Assembly: GCF_042186555.1 (NCBI RefSeq)
Contig: NC_133328.1
Location: 360,682,676-360,746,675, forward strand
Length of the DNA stretch: 64,000 bases
Origin: Aquarana catesbeiana
Lineage: Eukaryota > Chordata > Amphibia > Anura > Ranidae
Direction of reading: 5' to 3'
The notes under the pieces are model-generated. The model searched no databases, was not told the origin of the DNA, and saw only the letters and a program-made list of their open reading frames with translations. This document shows positions 32,522 to 44,369 of the stretch, in pieces (positions within the stretch are counted from its first letter, which is position 1; the number at the start of each line of letters is the position of its first letter). The translations under genes and the position numbers were made by a program.

Positions 32522-33829
32522 AAAATAGGAGAACCCCACCCTATGGCTAAAATATACAATATATGAGCTTCTCTCCTCAAAGTGCAAGGTGCTAACTTTG
32601 TGAAATGTGGGTTGTATAATATAAGAGGGCACTTAAACAATATAATAAAATGAACAATAAATTTAAACAATGTGAACAATAAAGTGCAAAAAGTGCTTAA
32701 TATTTTATATTCATCACTAGTAACATATTTAAAAAATAATCCAAAAGAAGTAAAGTGCAAAGTGAAAAACAGCTATCCGGATGAATTATATAACAAGAGT
32801 GTCCATAACAAATAAATGAATCAATTCACACCATCACCACTGGAAACAATCAGAAACAAATGACACCTGGTTGATAAGGGTAAGCATCCTACTTACCAAA
32901 CCACCATGACCCCTTTAGTTAAAAAGACAGGTCAGATGGAACTTTATTTGGTTTAGGTACTGTGGTCTGTACTTGTGGACACCAATGGGATAAGCCTGGG
33001 AGTAGCTCCACTTCAAAATTGCTCAGAAAAAAATGGGAAGAAGCAGGACCATAGCATAATTCCGTTTCATTTAAAAATGAACAAGAAATGACGTTTTCAG
33101 GAAGCGTCAATACGACGTTATTATGACGAAACGTACGTTAACGCGCATCCCGGTCACATTTTTACTTCCGGCCATTTCCAGCTTCTGGTTTCTGCATTCC
33201 CAGTCGGTGGAACGCATGCTGACTAAACACAGCGTGAGCGGGAAGGCTGTCTCACGATCCACCTGGTATTATATGCGGTTTCCCTTCAGTGCCGAGGCAA
33301 GGAACTTTTTAAAGTAAGAGGCCACTTGGCTTGCTGTTTTTATTGTTCATTTTTAAATAAAATGCAATTATGTTATGGTCCTGCTTCTTCCCATTTTTTT
33401 CTTAGCAATTTTGAAGTGGAGCAACTCCCAGGCTTATCCCATTGGTGTCTATCAGTACAGACCACAGTACCTAAACCAGATGAAGCTCCACCTGACCTTT
33501 CTTTTTAATTAAAGGGGTCATGGTGGTTTGGTAAGTAGGATACTTACCCTTATCCACCAAGTGTCATTTGTTTCTATGATCGTTTCCAGGGGTGATGGTG
33601 TAAAGACCTGAATTGCTTCATATATTTGTTATGGACAGTCTTGTTATATAATTCATCCGGATAGCTGTTTTTCACTTTGCACATTATTTCTTTTGGATTA
33701 TTCTTTAAATATGTTACTAGTGATGAATATGAAATATTAAGCACGTTTTGCACTTTATTTTTCATATTGTTTATATTTATTGTTCATTTTATTATATTGT
33801 TTAAGTACCCTCTTATATTATACAACCCA
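32522..33829. mobile_element. Fold-back retroelement no. 2, 1.3 kb
   Basis: A perfect 16-base TSD, GATGCCTGAAAACTGA, lies at 32506-32521 and 33830-33845. A left arm (32609-33085) is repeated inverted at about 33340-33829. As in 5577-6699, the left end has ~90 extra unpaired bases, and a unique core (33086-33339) carries a CGAAACG motif (TATGACGAAACGTACG, ~33123-33138) preceded by CAGGAAGCGTC. No protein is encoded. Penelope-like origin is an inference. Confidence 0.6.
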
Positions 33830-34415
33830 GATGCCTGAAAACTGACTTGTATCTTAGTGCAGACTTCTGGGAAAGATCAGTGAGCAAATCGCACAAGCTG
33901 GAACATTTCTGGGGGGTATTCTGTACACATTCTGTGTACAAAAAACCTCCAGGTGGCCATATTGTATCACGTACCAGATGCTGGGGGCCAATGGAGAGAG
34001 GGCTTCCTTTGCAGCTAAGTTTCAGACTCCCCTGAAGGTGAGACAAGAGGAGTCGGGCACAAAGTAGCACAGGTCGCCTGTGAAGTTGCTTGCAGAAAGC
34101 TCAGGAATGCTGCTGTTGTGATGAACAGAGTCTGCAGGCAGGTGGCACCTGTGAGGTGAGACAGGTCTGTAAAGTCACTGAGATAATAGAGTAGTCAACA
34201 CAAGCCGAGATCCAAACCAGGTTTAAAGCAGAGTAGATGAAGACAGGTGGAAGCCGGGTCAAACACGTGAAGTAGGCAGAGGGTATCCGTGAGACGAGTC
34301 GGGGTCAGGAACTAGAGATAGGCAGACAGGTCGGGAACAAGCCGGGTAAGAAACTGGGGAGCACAGGAGCAAGGAATCACAGGCACACAGGTAACAAGCT
34401 GAGATCAGTCAGCAA

Positions 34416-37400
34416 TAGGGATGAGCTTCGAGTTTGAGTCGAACTCATGTTTGACTCAAACACCGGCTGTTCGCAAGTTCGCCGAATAGCGAACAATTTG
34501 GGGTGTTTGCGGCAAATTCGAAAGCCGCGGAACACCCTTTAAAAGTCTATGGGAGAAATCAAAAGTGCCAATTTAAAGGCTTATATGCATGGTATTGTCA
34601 TAAAAAGTTTTTGGGGACCTGGGTCCTGCCCCAGGGGACATGGATCAATGCAAAAAAAGTTTTAAAAACTGCCATTTTTTCGGGAGCAGTGATTTTAATA
34701 ATGCTTAAAGTGAAACATTAAAAGTGTAATATTCCTTTAAATTTCGTACCTTGGGGGTGTCTATAGTATGCCTGTAAAGGGGCGCATGTTTCCTGAGTTT
34801 AGAACAGTCTGACAGCAAAATGACATTTCAAAGGAAAAAAAGTAATTTAAAAGTAGTCACGGCTATATGAATTGTCGGTCCGACAATACACATAAAAGTT
34901 TATTGATAAAAACGGCATGGGATTTCCCCACAGGGGAACCCCGAACCAAAATTTAAAAAAAAAATAGCATGGGGGTCCCCCTAAATTCCATACCAGGCCC
35001 TTCAGGTCTGGTATGGATATTAAGGGGAACCCCACACCAAAAAAAAAAGGCGTGGGGGTCCCCCTCAAAATCCATACCAGACCCTTCAGGTCTGGTATGG
35101 ATTTTAAGGGGAACCCCACGCCAAAATTTTTTTAAAAAATGGCATGGGGTCCCCCCAAAAATCCATACAAGACCCTTATCTGAGCACGCAACCTGGCAGG
35201 CCGCAGGAAAAGAGGGGGACGAGAGAGCGCCCCCCCCCTCCTGAACCATACCAGGACACATGCTCTCAACATTGGGAGGTGTTGGGACCTTGAGGACCTT
35301 GTAGGGACCTTGTCCATATGTTGATGAGGACAAGGGCCTCATCCCCACAACCCTTTCCCAGTGGTTGTGGGGGTCTGCGGGCGGGGGGCTTATCAGAATC
35401 TGGAAGCCCCCTTTAACAAGGGGACCCCCAGATCCCGGGCCCCCCGTGTGAAATGGTAAGGGGGTACAAAAGTACCCCTACCATTTCACAAAAAAAGTGT
35501 CAAAAATGTTAAAAATGACAAGAGACAGTTTTTGACAATTCCTTTATTTAAATGCTTCTTCTTTCTTCTATCTTCTTTCTTCTATCTTCTATCTTCCTTC
35601 GGTTTCTTCCTCCATCTTCTTATTCTTCTTCCTCCGATCCTCTGCTTCTTGCTCTGGTGTTCTTGTCCAGCATCTTCCTCCGCGGCGTCTTCTTCCCTTC
35701 TTCGTGTCCAGGCCGCTCCGCATCCATGATGGGAGGCTCCCACTGTGTGACGCTTCTCATCTTCTACAAGAACATATTTGGGGGGCACACCATACAATGC
35801 GTTTAAATTCAAGATGGTGCTGCTATAAGACCTACAAACAGTACAAAATATTTTACAGTGCACACATACAAGAATGACATTTCCTGCAGGGCTAGTTAAG
35901 AACACCTGAACATATTCAAAAAATACGGGGGTTTGGTCACACTATATGGTCATATAGTGCTAAGCCCACTTAATGCAACAAAGTACCCCGAATTAGTGGG
36001 TCCTACACTAGTACTAGAATAGAAGATCCTTTGTCTCAACCATGGGAGCTGAACTCCTCTATGTGGGAGAACTGAAGGGGATACATCCTAAACACTGGTG
36101 GCCACTAAATAGGAGGTAATGAGGAGGGGGAGGGGTGCTCCAGCCCAAAAAACCTGATCGGGGCCTATTACAATATACAAGAACATATTTGGGGGCACAC
36201 CATACAATGCGTTTAAATTCAAGATGGTGCTGCTATAAGACCTACAAACAGTACAAAATATTTTACAGCACACACATACAAGAATGACATTTCCTGCAGG
36301 GCTAGTTAAAAACACCTGAACATATTCAAAAAATACGGGGGTTTGGTCACACTATATGGTCATATAGTGCTAAGCCCACTTACTGCGACAAAGTACCCCG
36401 AATTAGTGGGTCCTACACTAGTACTAAAATGGAAGATCCTTTGTCTCAACCATGGGAGTTGAACTCCTCTATGTGGGAGAACTGAAGGGGATACATCTTA
36501 AACACTGGTGGCCACTAAATAGGAGGTAATGAGGAGGGGGAGGGGTGCTCCAGCCCAAAAAACCTGATCAGGGCCTATTACAATATACAAGAACATATTT
36601 GGGGGGCACACCATACAATGCGTTTAAATTCAAGATGGTGCTGCTTCTCATCTTCTGAAGCTTTTTAAATAACGGACGACTTCCCCGAGGCTTTCCTTGT
36701 GACGTCAGAGGGGGTGGACAGGGAAGTCCCCATGCGTCAGAGGGGTCGGGGTCACCGTGTGGCCCCGCCCTCCATTATTTAGGAACCGTCAGAAGACGAG
36801 AAGCGTCATACAGCAGGAGCCTCCCATCATGGATGCGGAGCGGCACAAGCACGAAGAAGGGAAGAAGACGCCACGGAGGAAGATGCCAGACGAGAACACC
36901 GGAGCAAGAAGCAGAGGATCGGAAGAAGAAGAAGAAGATGGAGGAAGAAACCGAAGGAAGATAGAAGATAGAAGAAAGAAGAAGCATTTAAATAAAGGAA
37001 TTGTCAAAAACTGTCTCTTGTCATTTTTAACATTTTTCACACTTTTTTTGTGAAATGGTAGGGGTACAAATACCCCCTTACCAATTCACACGGGGGGGTG
37101 GGATCTGGGGGTCCCCTTGTTAAAGAGGGTTTCCAGATTCCGATAAGCCCCCCGCTAACAGACCCCCACAACCACCGGGAAAGGGTTGTGGGGATGAGGC
37201 CCTTGTCCTCATCAACATGGATGGACCCCCCGAAGCACCCTCCCAATGTTGAGGGCATGTGGCATGGTACGGTTCAGGAGGGGGGGCGCTCTCTTGTCCC
37301 CCCTCTTTTCCTGCGGCCTGCCAGGTTGCGTGCTCGGATAAGGGTCTGGTATGGATTTTTGGGGGGACCCCACACCTTTTTTTTTGGCGCGGGGTTCCCC

Positions 37401-38381
37401 TTAATATCCATACCAGACCTGAAGGGCCTGGTATGGAATTTAGTGGGACCCCCTTACCATTTCACACAGGGGGGGCCCGGGATCTGGGGGTCCCCTTGGT
37501 AAAGGGGGCTTCCAGATTCTGATAAGCCCCACGCCCGCAGACCCCCACAACCACCGGGGAAAGGGTTGTGGGGATGAGGCCCTTGTCCTCATCAACATGG
37601 GGACAAGGTCCCTACAAGGTCCCCAAGGTCCCAACACCTCCCAATGTTGAGAGCATGTGGCCTGGTACGGTTCAGGAGGGGGGGTGCTCTCTCATCCCCC
37701 CTCTTTTCCTGTGGCCTGCCAGGTTGCGTGCTCAGATAAGGGTCTGGTATGGATTTTGGGGGGACCCCACACCATTTTTTTTTCATTTTGGCGCGGGGTT
37801 CCCCTTAAAATCCATACCAGACCTGAAGGGCCTGGTATAGAATTTAGGGGGACCCCCACGCCATTTTTTTTTTTAATTTTGGTTCCGGGTTCCCCTGTGG
37901 GGAAATCCCATGCCGTTTTTATCAATGAACTTTTATGTGTATTGTCGGACCAACAATTCATATAGCCGCGAGTACTTTTAAATGACTTTTTTTCCTTTGA
38001 AATGTAATTTTGCTGTAAGACTGTTCTAAACACGGGAAACATGCGCCCCTTTACAGGCATACTATAGACACCTCCAGGTACGAAATTTAAAGGAATATTA
38101 CACTTTTATTGTTTCACTTTAAGCATAATTAAAATCACTGCTCCCAAAAAAAACGGCCGTTTTTAAAACTTTTTTGGCATTGATCCATGTCCCCTGGGGC
38201 AGGACCCATGTCCCAAAACACTTTTTATGACAATAACTTGCATATAAGCCTTTAAAATTAGCACTTATTATTCATGTTCGAGTTCCATAAACTTAAATGG
38301 TGTTCGCGTGTTCGAACAAATTTTTTGCCTGTTCGCATGTTCTGGTGCGAACCAAACAAGTGGGTGTCCGGCTCATCCCTG
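34416..38381. mobile_element. Palindromic hAT derivative, 4 kb
   Basis: It starts TAGGGATGAGC and ends GGCTCATCCCTG, flanked by a perfect 8-base TSD, GTCAGCAA (34408-34415, 38382-38389). The left arm (34416-35765) and right arm (36793-38381) are inverted copies, e.g. GGACATGGATCAATGC (34636) against GCATTGATCCATGTCC (38178). Both arms match the first ~600 bases of the large hAT at 39215. It looks like two head-to-head copies of the hAT end. A 0.88-kb insertion sits in the middle and the right arm has an internal duplication (37090-37450 and 37455-37860). Confidence 0.88.
35766..36642. mobile_element. Insertion made of 411-bp tandem units
   Basis: TACAAGAACATATTTGGGG occurs at 35765, 36176 and 36586 (spacing 411 and 410): two full units and a truncated third. 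A 14-base direct repeat, GCTTCTCATCTTCT, flanks it (35752-35765, 36643-36656), like a TSD. It is non-coding. Tandem terminal units and a long TSD would suit a Penelope-like or other retroelement, but I do not recognise the family. Confidence 0.65.
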
Positions 38382-38538
38382 GTCAGCAACTTCAAGCACT
38401 GATACACTTCCTTATAAAGGCCCATGTGATGTGCTGCTGGGGATGCTGGGTCCTAGAGCCCTTCTCCTGTTGTTCGTGCCCTGACAGATGCTGGGTCCTA
38501 AAAAGACCTTCTCCTGCTGTCAGTGGCCTGAAATATTG

Positions 38539-38880
38539 CATTGCATTTTACAGAAAATTACAGAGCTGCAGACTGAAAAGTAAAGGTCATTTTTAATAAC
38601 ATTCAATTACAATATGAGTTGAGTCGCAATTGTATATGCTATATTATTTTTTTTTATTTGCTTTTTTTTCACAAAAGTGGAGTTTTTAAACAACTGGCAT
38701 CAGTGGACCTTGGCATGGACCCCCTGGGGTATCCTTTATATCTAAACTCGGTGCCCTTATACTGTTACAAAAAGTCTTTGATAGTGCATTTGCTGAATTC
38801 ACAATTTATGGAAGCTCACTACCCCACCAACTTTAAAACATGGTTTTTCTAGACTAGATTAACTCAGATCGATGGAGAGC
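38539..38880. other. No feature seen
   Basis: AT-rich sequence between the solo LTR and the next gypsy element, with no recognised repeat or coding frame. Confidence 0.4.
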
Positions 38881-39134
38881 CTGACTGTCAGGGCTGGGAT
38901 CAGCCTTTCCTTCTCAAAGCTGGCTGCTCAGCTGTTGGCTAATTGCCAGCTCCTATCTCTCCACAGTGACTCACCTGTTGGTAAAATCCTGCTCATTAGT
39001 CCTGCCTACTAAAGCCGTCCAGTCCAGATGATCTCTGCCTTTGCCTTGGTCACATCTCTGGAGACACTCTCCTGTGTTCCTGTTAAAGACTTGCTTGGCT
39101 GAAATCCCTTCTGGCTCCAGATCCTGCTGCTGTT

Positions 39135-39214
39135 TACTGTATCTTGACAATATCCTCATATTTTCCAAGTTTCTGGAGAGCCACCACACAGATGTCTGTC
39201 GTGTGCTTCAGAAA
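39135..39214 (+). pseudogene. gypsy reverse transcriptase fragment left of hAT
   Basis: One frame reads LYLDNILIFSKFLESHHTDVC and on to RVLQK. The catalytic YLDD box has its second Asp changed to Asn. The frame continues in LRDNNLYCKLEKCKF on the far side of the hAT (55578 onward), showing that the hAT landed inside this coding sequence. Confidence 0.85.
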
Positions 39215-40149
39215 TAGGGATGAGCCGAACACCCCCCGGTTCGGTTCGCACCAGAACCTGCGAACAAACCAAAAATTCACACGAACGTTAGAACCCCATT
39301 GACGTCTATGGGACTCGAATGTTCAAAATCAAAAGTGCTCATTTTAAGGCTAATTTGCATGATATTGTCCTAAAAAGGGTTTGGGGACCCTGGTCCCGCC
39401 CCAGGGGACATGTATCAATGCAAAAAAAAGTTTTAAAAATGGCTGTTTTTTCAGGAGCAGTGATTTTAATGATGCTTAAAGTAAAAAAAAAAAAAAAAAG
39501 TGAAATATTCCTTTAAATATCATACCTGGGGGGTGTCTATAGTACGCCTATAAAGTGGCACGTGTTTTCCGTGCTTAGAACAGTCCCTGCACAAAATGTC
39601 ATTTTTAAAGGAAAAAAGTCATTTAAAACTGCTTGCGGCTTTAATGTAATGTCGGGTCCTAGCAATATGGATGAAAATCAGTGAGACAAACGGCATGGGT
39701 ACCCCCAAGTCCATTACTAGGCCCTTTGGGTCTTGTATGGATATTAAGGGGAACCCCGCACCCAAATTTAAAAAGGAAAGGTGTGGGGCCCCCAGGCCCT
39801 ATATACTCTGAACAGTAGTATACAGGCGGTGCAAACAAGACAGGGATTGTAGGTTAGTTGTTCAGTAGAATCTGTTTGTAATTTTGAACTGGTACATTTT
39901 TAACGTGTTCAGCTCCAGCCAAAAAATCTATTTTCAGCTTTTTGGAAAACCTAGGAAAGGGTTATCACCCCTGTGACATTTGTTCTGCTGTCTGTGCTCC
40001 TCTTCAGAAGATTTCACCTCACTTTTTGTTTTTACAGGAGAGAATTTCCCTTCCTAGGGGTAGATTTCATCTCACTTCCTGTTGTCTAATTCCGTTTGCA
40101 AGTAAGAGTCGTTTGTAAGTTGGATGTTTGAAAGTAGGGGCCTGCCCTA

Positions 40150-40870
40150 TATACTCAGCAGAAATTTGGGCCTTAGGTGTTGTTGTGGCCACAACACTGT
40201 AAACCCTCACAGGGCCCTGCTGTGAAATATTAGATCAAGAATTGTAATTACATGCCCCTGTTGAACAGGGGCAGAAAAATTGGGCCTTTGGTGGTGGTGC
40301 TGGTGCCACAACACTGTAAGTCCTCACAGATACTCTTGGTGGGCGCAGAAATGGGCCCTGCTGTGAAATATTAGATCAGGAATTGTAATTACATGCTCCT
40401 GTTGAACAGGGGCAGAAAAATTGGGCCTTTGGTGGTGGTGCTGGTGCCACAACACTGTAAGTCCTCACAGATACTCTTGGTGGGTGCAGAAATGGGCCCT
40501 GCTGTGAAATATTAGATCAAGAATTGTAATTACATGCTCCTGTTGAACAGGGGCAGAAAAATTGGGCCTTTGGTGGTGGTGGTGGTGCCACAACACTGGA
40601 ACACCTCACAGATGCTCTAGTTGGAGCGCAGGAACTAGCCCTGCTGCAAAGAATTGCATCAAAAATTGTAATTACATGCCCCTGTTAAACAGGGGCTGAA
40701 AAATTGGGCCTTAGGCACTAGTGCTGGTGCCACAACACTGCAACCCCTCACAGATACTTTAGTTGGAGCACAGGAACTAGCCCTGCTGAAAAGAATTGCA
40801 TGAAAAATTGTAATTACATGCCCCTGTTAAACAGGGGCTGAAAAATTGGGCCTTGGTGGCGGGACTGGCA
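40150..40870. repeat. Five tandem ~141-bp units
   Basis: AATTGTAATTACATG recurs at about 40240, 40381, 40522, 40664 and 40806 (spacing 141-142). Each unit also has GTTGAACAGGGGC and GGTGCCACAACACTG. It lies downstream of the transposase stop, in the hAT 3' region. Confidence 0.9.
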
Positions 40871-41019
40871 GCGCCCAGAACCAAAAATGTTCTTACAAGC
40901 TATCATCATGATCATTGAGGAGGAAGAGGATAATTACTCAGTATAACAGGATAGTCACGCAGCATCAGCATAGGCAGTCTTTGAAGGGATCTGACATTTC
41001 AAAAAAATTTATTCGGTTA

Positions 41020-44000
41020 CATCAGCAGCAGGTGATTGGTAGCTGGTGGTGATCCAAGACTGATTCATTTTTATGAAGGTCAGTCGATCGACCGAGTCTG
41101 TGGACAGACGCACCCTGTGATTGGTTACAAAGCCTCCAGCAGCACTGAATGTGCGTTCCAAAAGAACGCTGGATGCAGGACAGGCCAGTAGCTCAATTGC
41201 ATACTGTGCAAGCTCTGGCCAGCTGGTTGCTGGAACCGATCATACCTTGGGGCTGCGGATTAAAAATTTGTCTGAACACATCGGTCAGACGGCCACCTTC
41301 TCCACTGCTCCTTCTTTGACTGACCGAAGCCTCAGCAACATGTTGTCTAGAAACAGGAGTTTGTAACTTTACAGTCTCTGGGAACACGTTGCACAGACCT
41401 TTCTGCAAGGCCTCCCGAAGATGTTTAATCGTCTGCTCCCTCTGCAATGGCAAGATAAGGTCCGCAACCTTACCCTTGTAACGTGGATCAATGAGGGTTG
41501 CCAGCCAGTATTGTTCCTTCTCCTTGATACCACGAATATGAGGATCCTTCCACAGGCTTTGCAGGATCAGGGAGGCCATGCAGGCTAGGTTTGATGAGGC
41601 ATTCGGTCCAAAGGCCTCTGGGTCACTAAGGACGACATGATCCGCAGCCACCTCCTCCCAGCCACGTACAACTCCATGTGTTTCTTGGGACTGTAAATGA
41701 TCCCTTAAAGACTGCTGCTGATGCTGAAAGCCAGGCTCCACCTCCATACTGACACAATCCTCCTCCTCATCCTCGTCCTCTTCCTGTGTGATCGGCAGGC
41801 ACGCAGGAACACTCTCTTGATAAAGGGGGCCTTGAGAGCTAAGGAAGTCCTCCTCTTCCTGCCTCTGTTCTGCCTCAAGTGCCCTGTCCATTATTCCACG
41901 CAGCGTGTGCTCCAACAGGTGGACAAGGGGGACAGTGTCACTGATGCATGCACTGTCACTGTTCACCATCCTCGTGGCCTCCTCAAATGGTGACAGGACA
42001 GTGCATGCATCCCTGATCATGGCCCACTGGCGTGGGGAAAAAAACAAGTTCTCCTGACCCTGTCCTGGTGCCATAGTCGCACAGGTACTCATTAATGGCC
42101 CTCTGCTGTGTGTGCAGCCGCTGCAGCATGGTCAACATTGAGTTCCACCTGGTTTGCATGTCACAGATTAGGCAGTTCTTGGGCAGGTTAAATTCCATTT
42201 GGAGGTCTGCCAGCCGAGCACTGGCATTATATGACCAGCGGAACACAGACTATCCTGGCCTGCCTCAGGACATCCTGTAAGCCCGGGTACCTGCCCCAGA
42301 ATCGCTGCACCACCAAGTTAAGGACGTGAGCCAAACAGGGCACATGGGTCAGTTGTCCCTGTCAGAGGGCGGAGAGGAGGTTGGTGCCATTGTCGCAAAC
42401 CACCATTCCTGCCTTAAGTTGGCTTGGCATCAACCACCTCTGAACCTGCCCCTGCAGAGCTGACAGAACCTCTGCCCCAGTGTGGCTCCTGTCCCCCAAG
42501 CACACCAGCTCAAGCACCACATGGCATCTTTTGGCATGCATACTTGCGTAGCCCCTTGAACGCCTACGGAGCACCGCTGGTTCCGAGGACAAAGCACAGG
42601 AAGAGGCCATGGAGGAAGAAGTAGAGGAGGGGGTGGAGGAGAGAGGTGTGTCAGAATCATTAGTAGTGGCATTTTGGAGGCGTGGTGGGCGAACAACCTC
42701 CAATACTACTGAACCTTGTCCTGAATCCTTCCCAACTGCCAGCAGAGTGACCCAATGCGTGTGAAACTTAGGTAACGTCCCAGTCCATGCCTGCTGGACC
42801 ATGAGTCAGCGGTAATATGCACCTTACCACTGACTGCCCTATCCAGCGAGGCATGGACATTGCCTTCCACATGCCGGTAGAGAGCCAGAATCGCCTTCCG
42901 TGAGAAAAAGTGACGTTTGGGTACCTGCCACTGAGGAACCGCACATTCTACAAACTCACAGAAGGGTGCACAGTCTACCAACTGAAAAGGTAGCAGTTGA
43001 AGTGCTAGCAATTTTGCCAAGCTAGCATTCAACCGCTGGGCATGTGGATGGCTGGGAGCGAACTTCTTTCGGCGGTGCAGCAGCTGGGGCAGGGAAATTT
43101 GCCTGGTAAAATCTGACGTTGGTGTACCGAAAGCAGATTGCCCACTAGTACTTGGCTGTGACACACCTAATTCTACACCTTCATTCCTCTCAGTGCAGGT
43201 CTCAGAGAGGACTGAAGGTATAGTGGGGTTGGAGATCTCAGCTGATGAGGAGCAAGGAGAGGTCCTCTTTGTTCTTTGGTGTGGGTGTTTTAGATACGCT
43301 TGCCAACGAACTGCATGGCAGGTCAACATATGTCTGGTAAAGCATGTGGGTCCCAAGTGGGAGATGTTTTGGCCACGCGAGATACACTTGAGACATATGT
43401 TGCAAATAGCAGCGGTGCGATCTGATGCACTTGTCTCGAAAAAGGCCCAAATCAAAGGACTTTTGGAATAACGCGCAGAGACAGCAGCGCCCTGGACATG
43501 CGGAGCTTTGCGGTGTGATGCAGTCAGTATGCTGCCCTTAGGCTGGCCCCTGGAGGGCATCCTGCCTCATTGGTGATGTACCTCCTCCTCCTCCTCCTCT
43601 CTCCTATCAGGCACCCATGTTGAGTCAGTGACCTCATCATCAACTCCCTCCTCATCACTGGAGCAAACCTGGCAGTATGCTGCAGCAGAGGGAGCATGAA
43701 TGCCAGATTGCTGTCCTTCTTGGGCACCCCCTCTGTCCGTGCTCACGTTACTGGTTTCATCTAGCTCAGTATCATCATCAGAGCATTCTAAATGCTGGGC
43801 ACCCTCCTGGAGCATGTACCCAACACTGTGGTCAAACAGTTCGAGGGACTCCTCAGGAGGACATGGTGGGGCTAGGGAAGGAGTCACTGATGCCACTGAG
43901 CCGAAGGAAGAGGCCGCGTTGGCAGCTGCTTTGCCAGACAAAGTACCCCGAGCATGGGTGAGAGAGGATGAGGAGGATGAGGACGGCTTGATCATCCACT

Positions 44001-44193
44001 CGACCAAGTCTTCCGCATGTTGTGGCTCAACAAGGCCAGTTGCTGAAAAAAAGGCCAAGCGTGTCCTATGGCCACGTGGTAATGAAGATGCACCGTCTCC
44101 ACGACCAGCACTGTTGCCTCTAGACACAGAGCCTGCATGCCCTCTTTTATTGGCTTGTGACTGTCTGCCTCTCCTTGTTGGCCTTCCAGACAT
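41020..44193 (-). pseudogene. hAT transposase with BED zinc finger, broken
   Basis: Coding starts at the ATG at 44193 with a Ser/Gly-rich, disordered N-terminus and an acidic stretch. After a stop at 43567-43569 the same frame holds a BED-type finger (CNICLKC ... HMLTCH) and the start of the RNase H-like core (HITADSWSSRHGLG, first catalytic Asp). The frame then shifts near 42750; the next one contains MVVCDNGTNL, with the second Asp. Several stops and shifts follow (42250-42090). An acidic insertion (EEDEDEEEDC) and WLATLIDPRYKGK come next. The C-terminal dimerisation domain (SSVLLERTFSAAGG, DRLTFIKMN) lies in yet another frame near 41220-41040. It would have moved this hAT and its relatives; this copy cannot encode a complete enzyme. 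Confidence 0.88.
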
Positions 44194-44227
44194 ACTAATG
44201 GCCTGCAGTGAGATGTAGCAGCACTAA

Positions 44228-44230
44228 GCT

Positions 44231-44291
<61 letters not shown>
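44228..44291. repeat. (TA)n microsatellite
   Basis: About 60 bases of pure TA between the transposase start and the 45-bp array. Confidence 0.95.
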
Positions 44292-44369
44292 TGATACTGC
44301 AGCTAGCAAAATCAACTGCCTTTCTGTAGTATGAGAACACCACCAATCTTCTACGGGTAGGTTTAGATG

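Larger units (their letters stand above)
33965..38533 (-). mobile_element. Solo gypsy LTR, split by a hAT
   Basis: It begins TATCACGTACCAG, like the LTR ends at 19641 and 24854, and ends GGCCTGAAA, a degenerate match to the expected CCTGACA. TSD TATTG lies at 33960-33964 and 38534-38538. Without the hAT (34416-38381) it is ~595 bases. GCCGAGATCCAAAC, GCCGGGTCAAACAC and GTCGGGGTCAGGAA segments resemble the young gypsy LTR. It is a recombination product of an older, related gypsy. The last ~60 bases duplicate the preceding ~60. Confidence 0.75.

Noticed and set aside
36757..37053. Lys/Glu/Arg-rich frame with an ATG in the palindromic hAT
   Set aside because: Low-complexity purine-rich sequence; the mirrored arm at 35530-35740 has the same sequence and no conserved frame. 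No domain.
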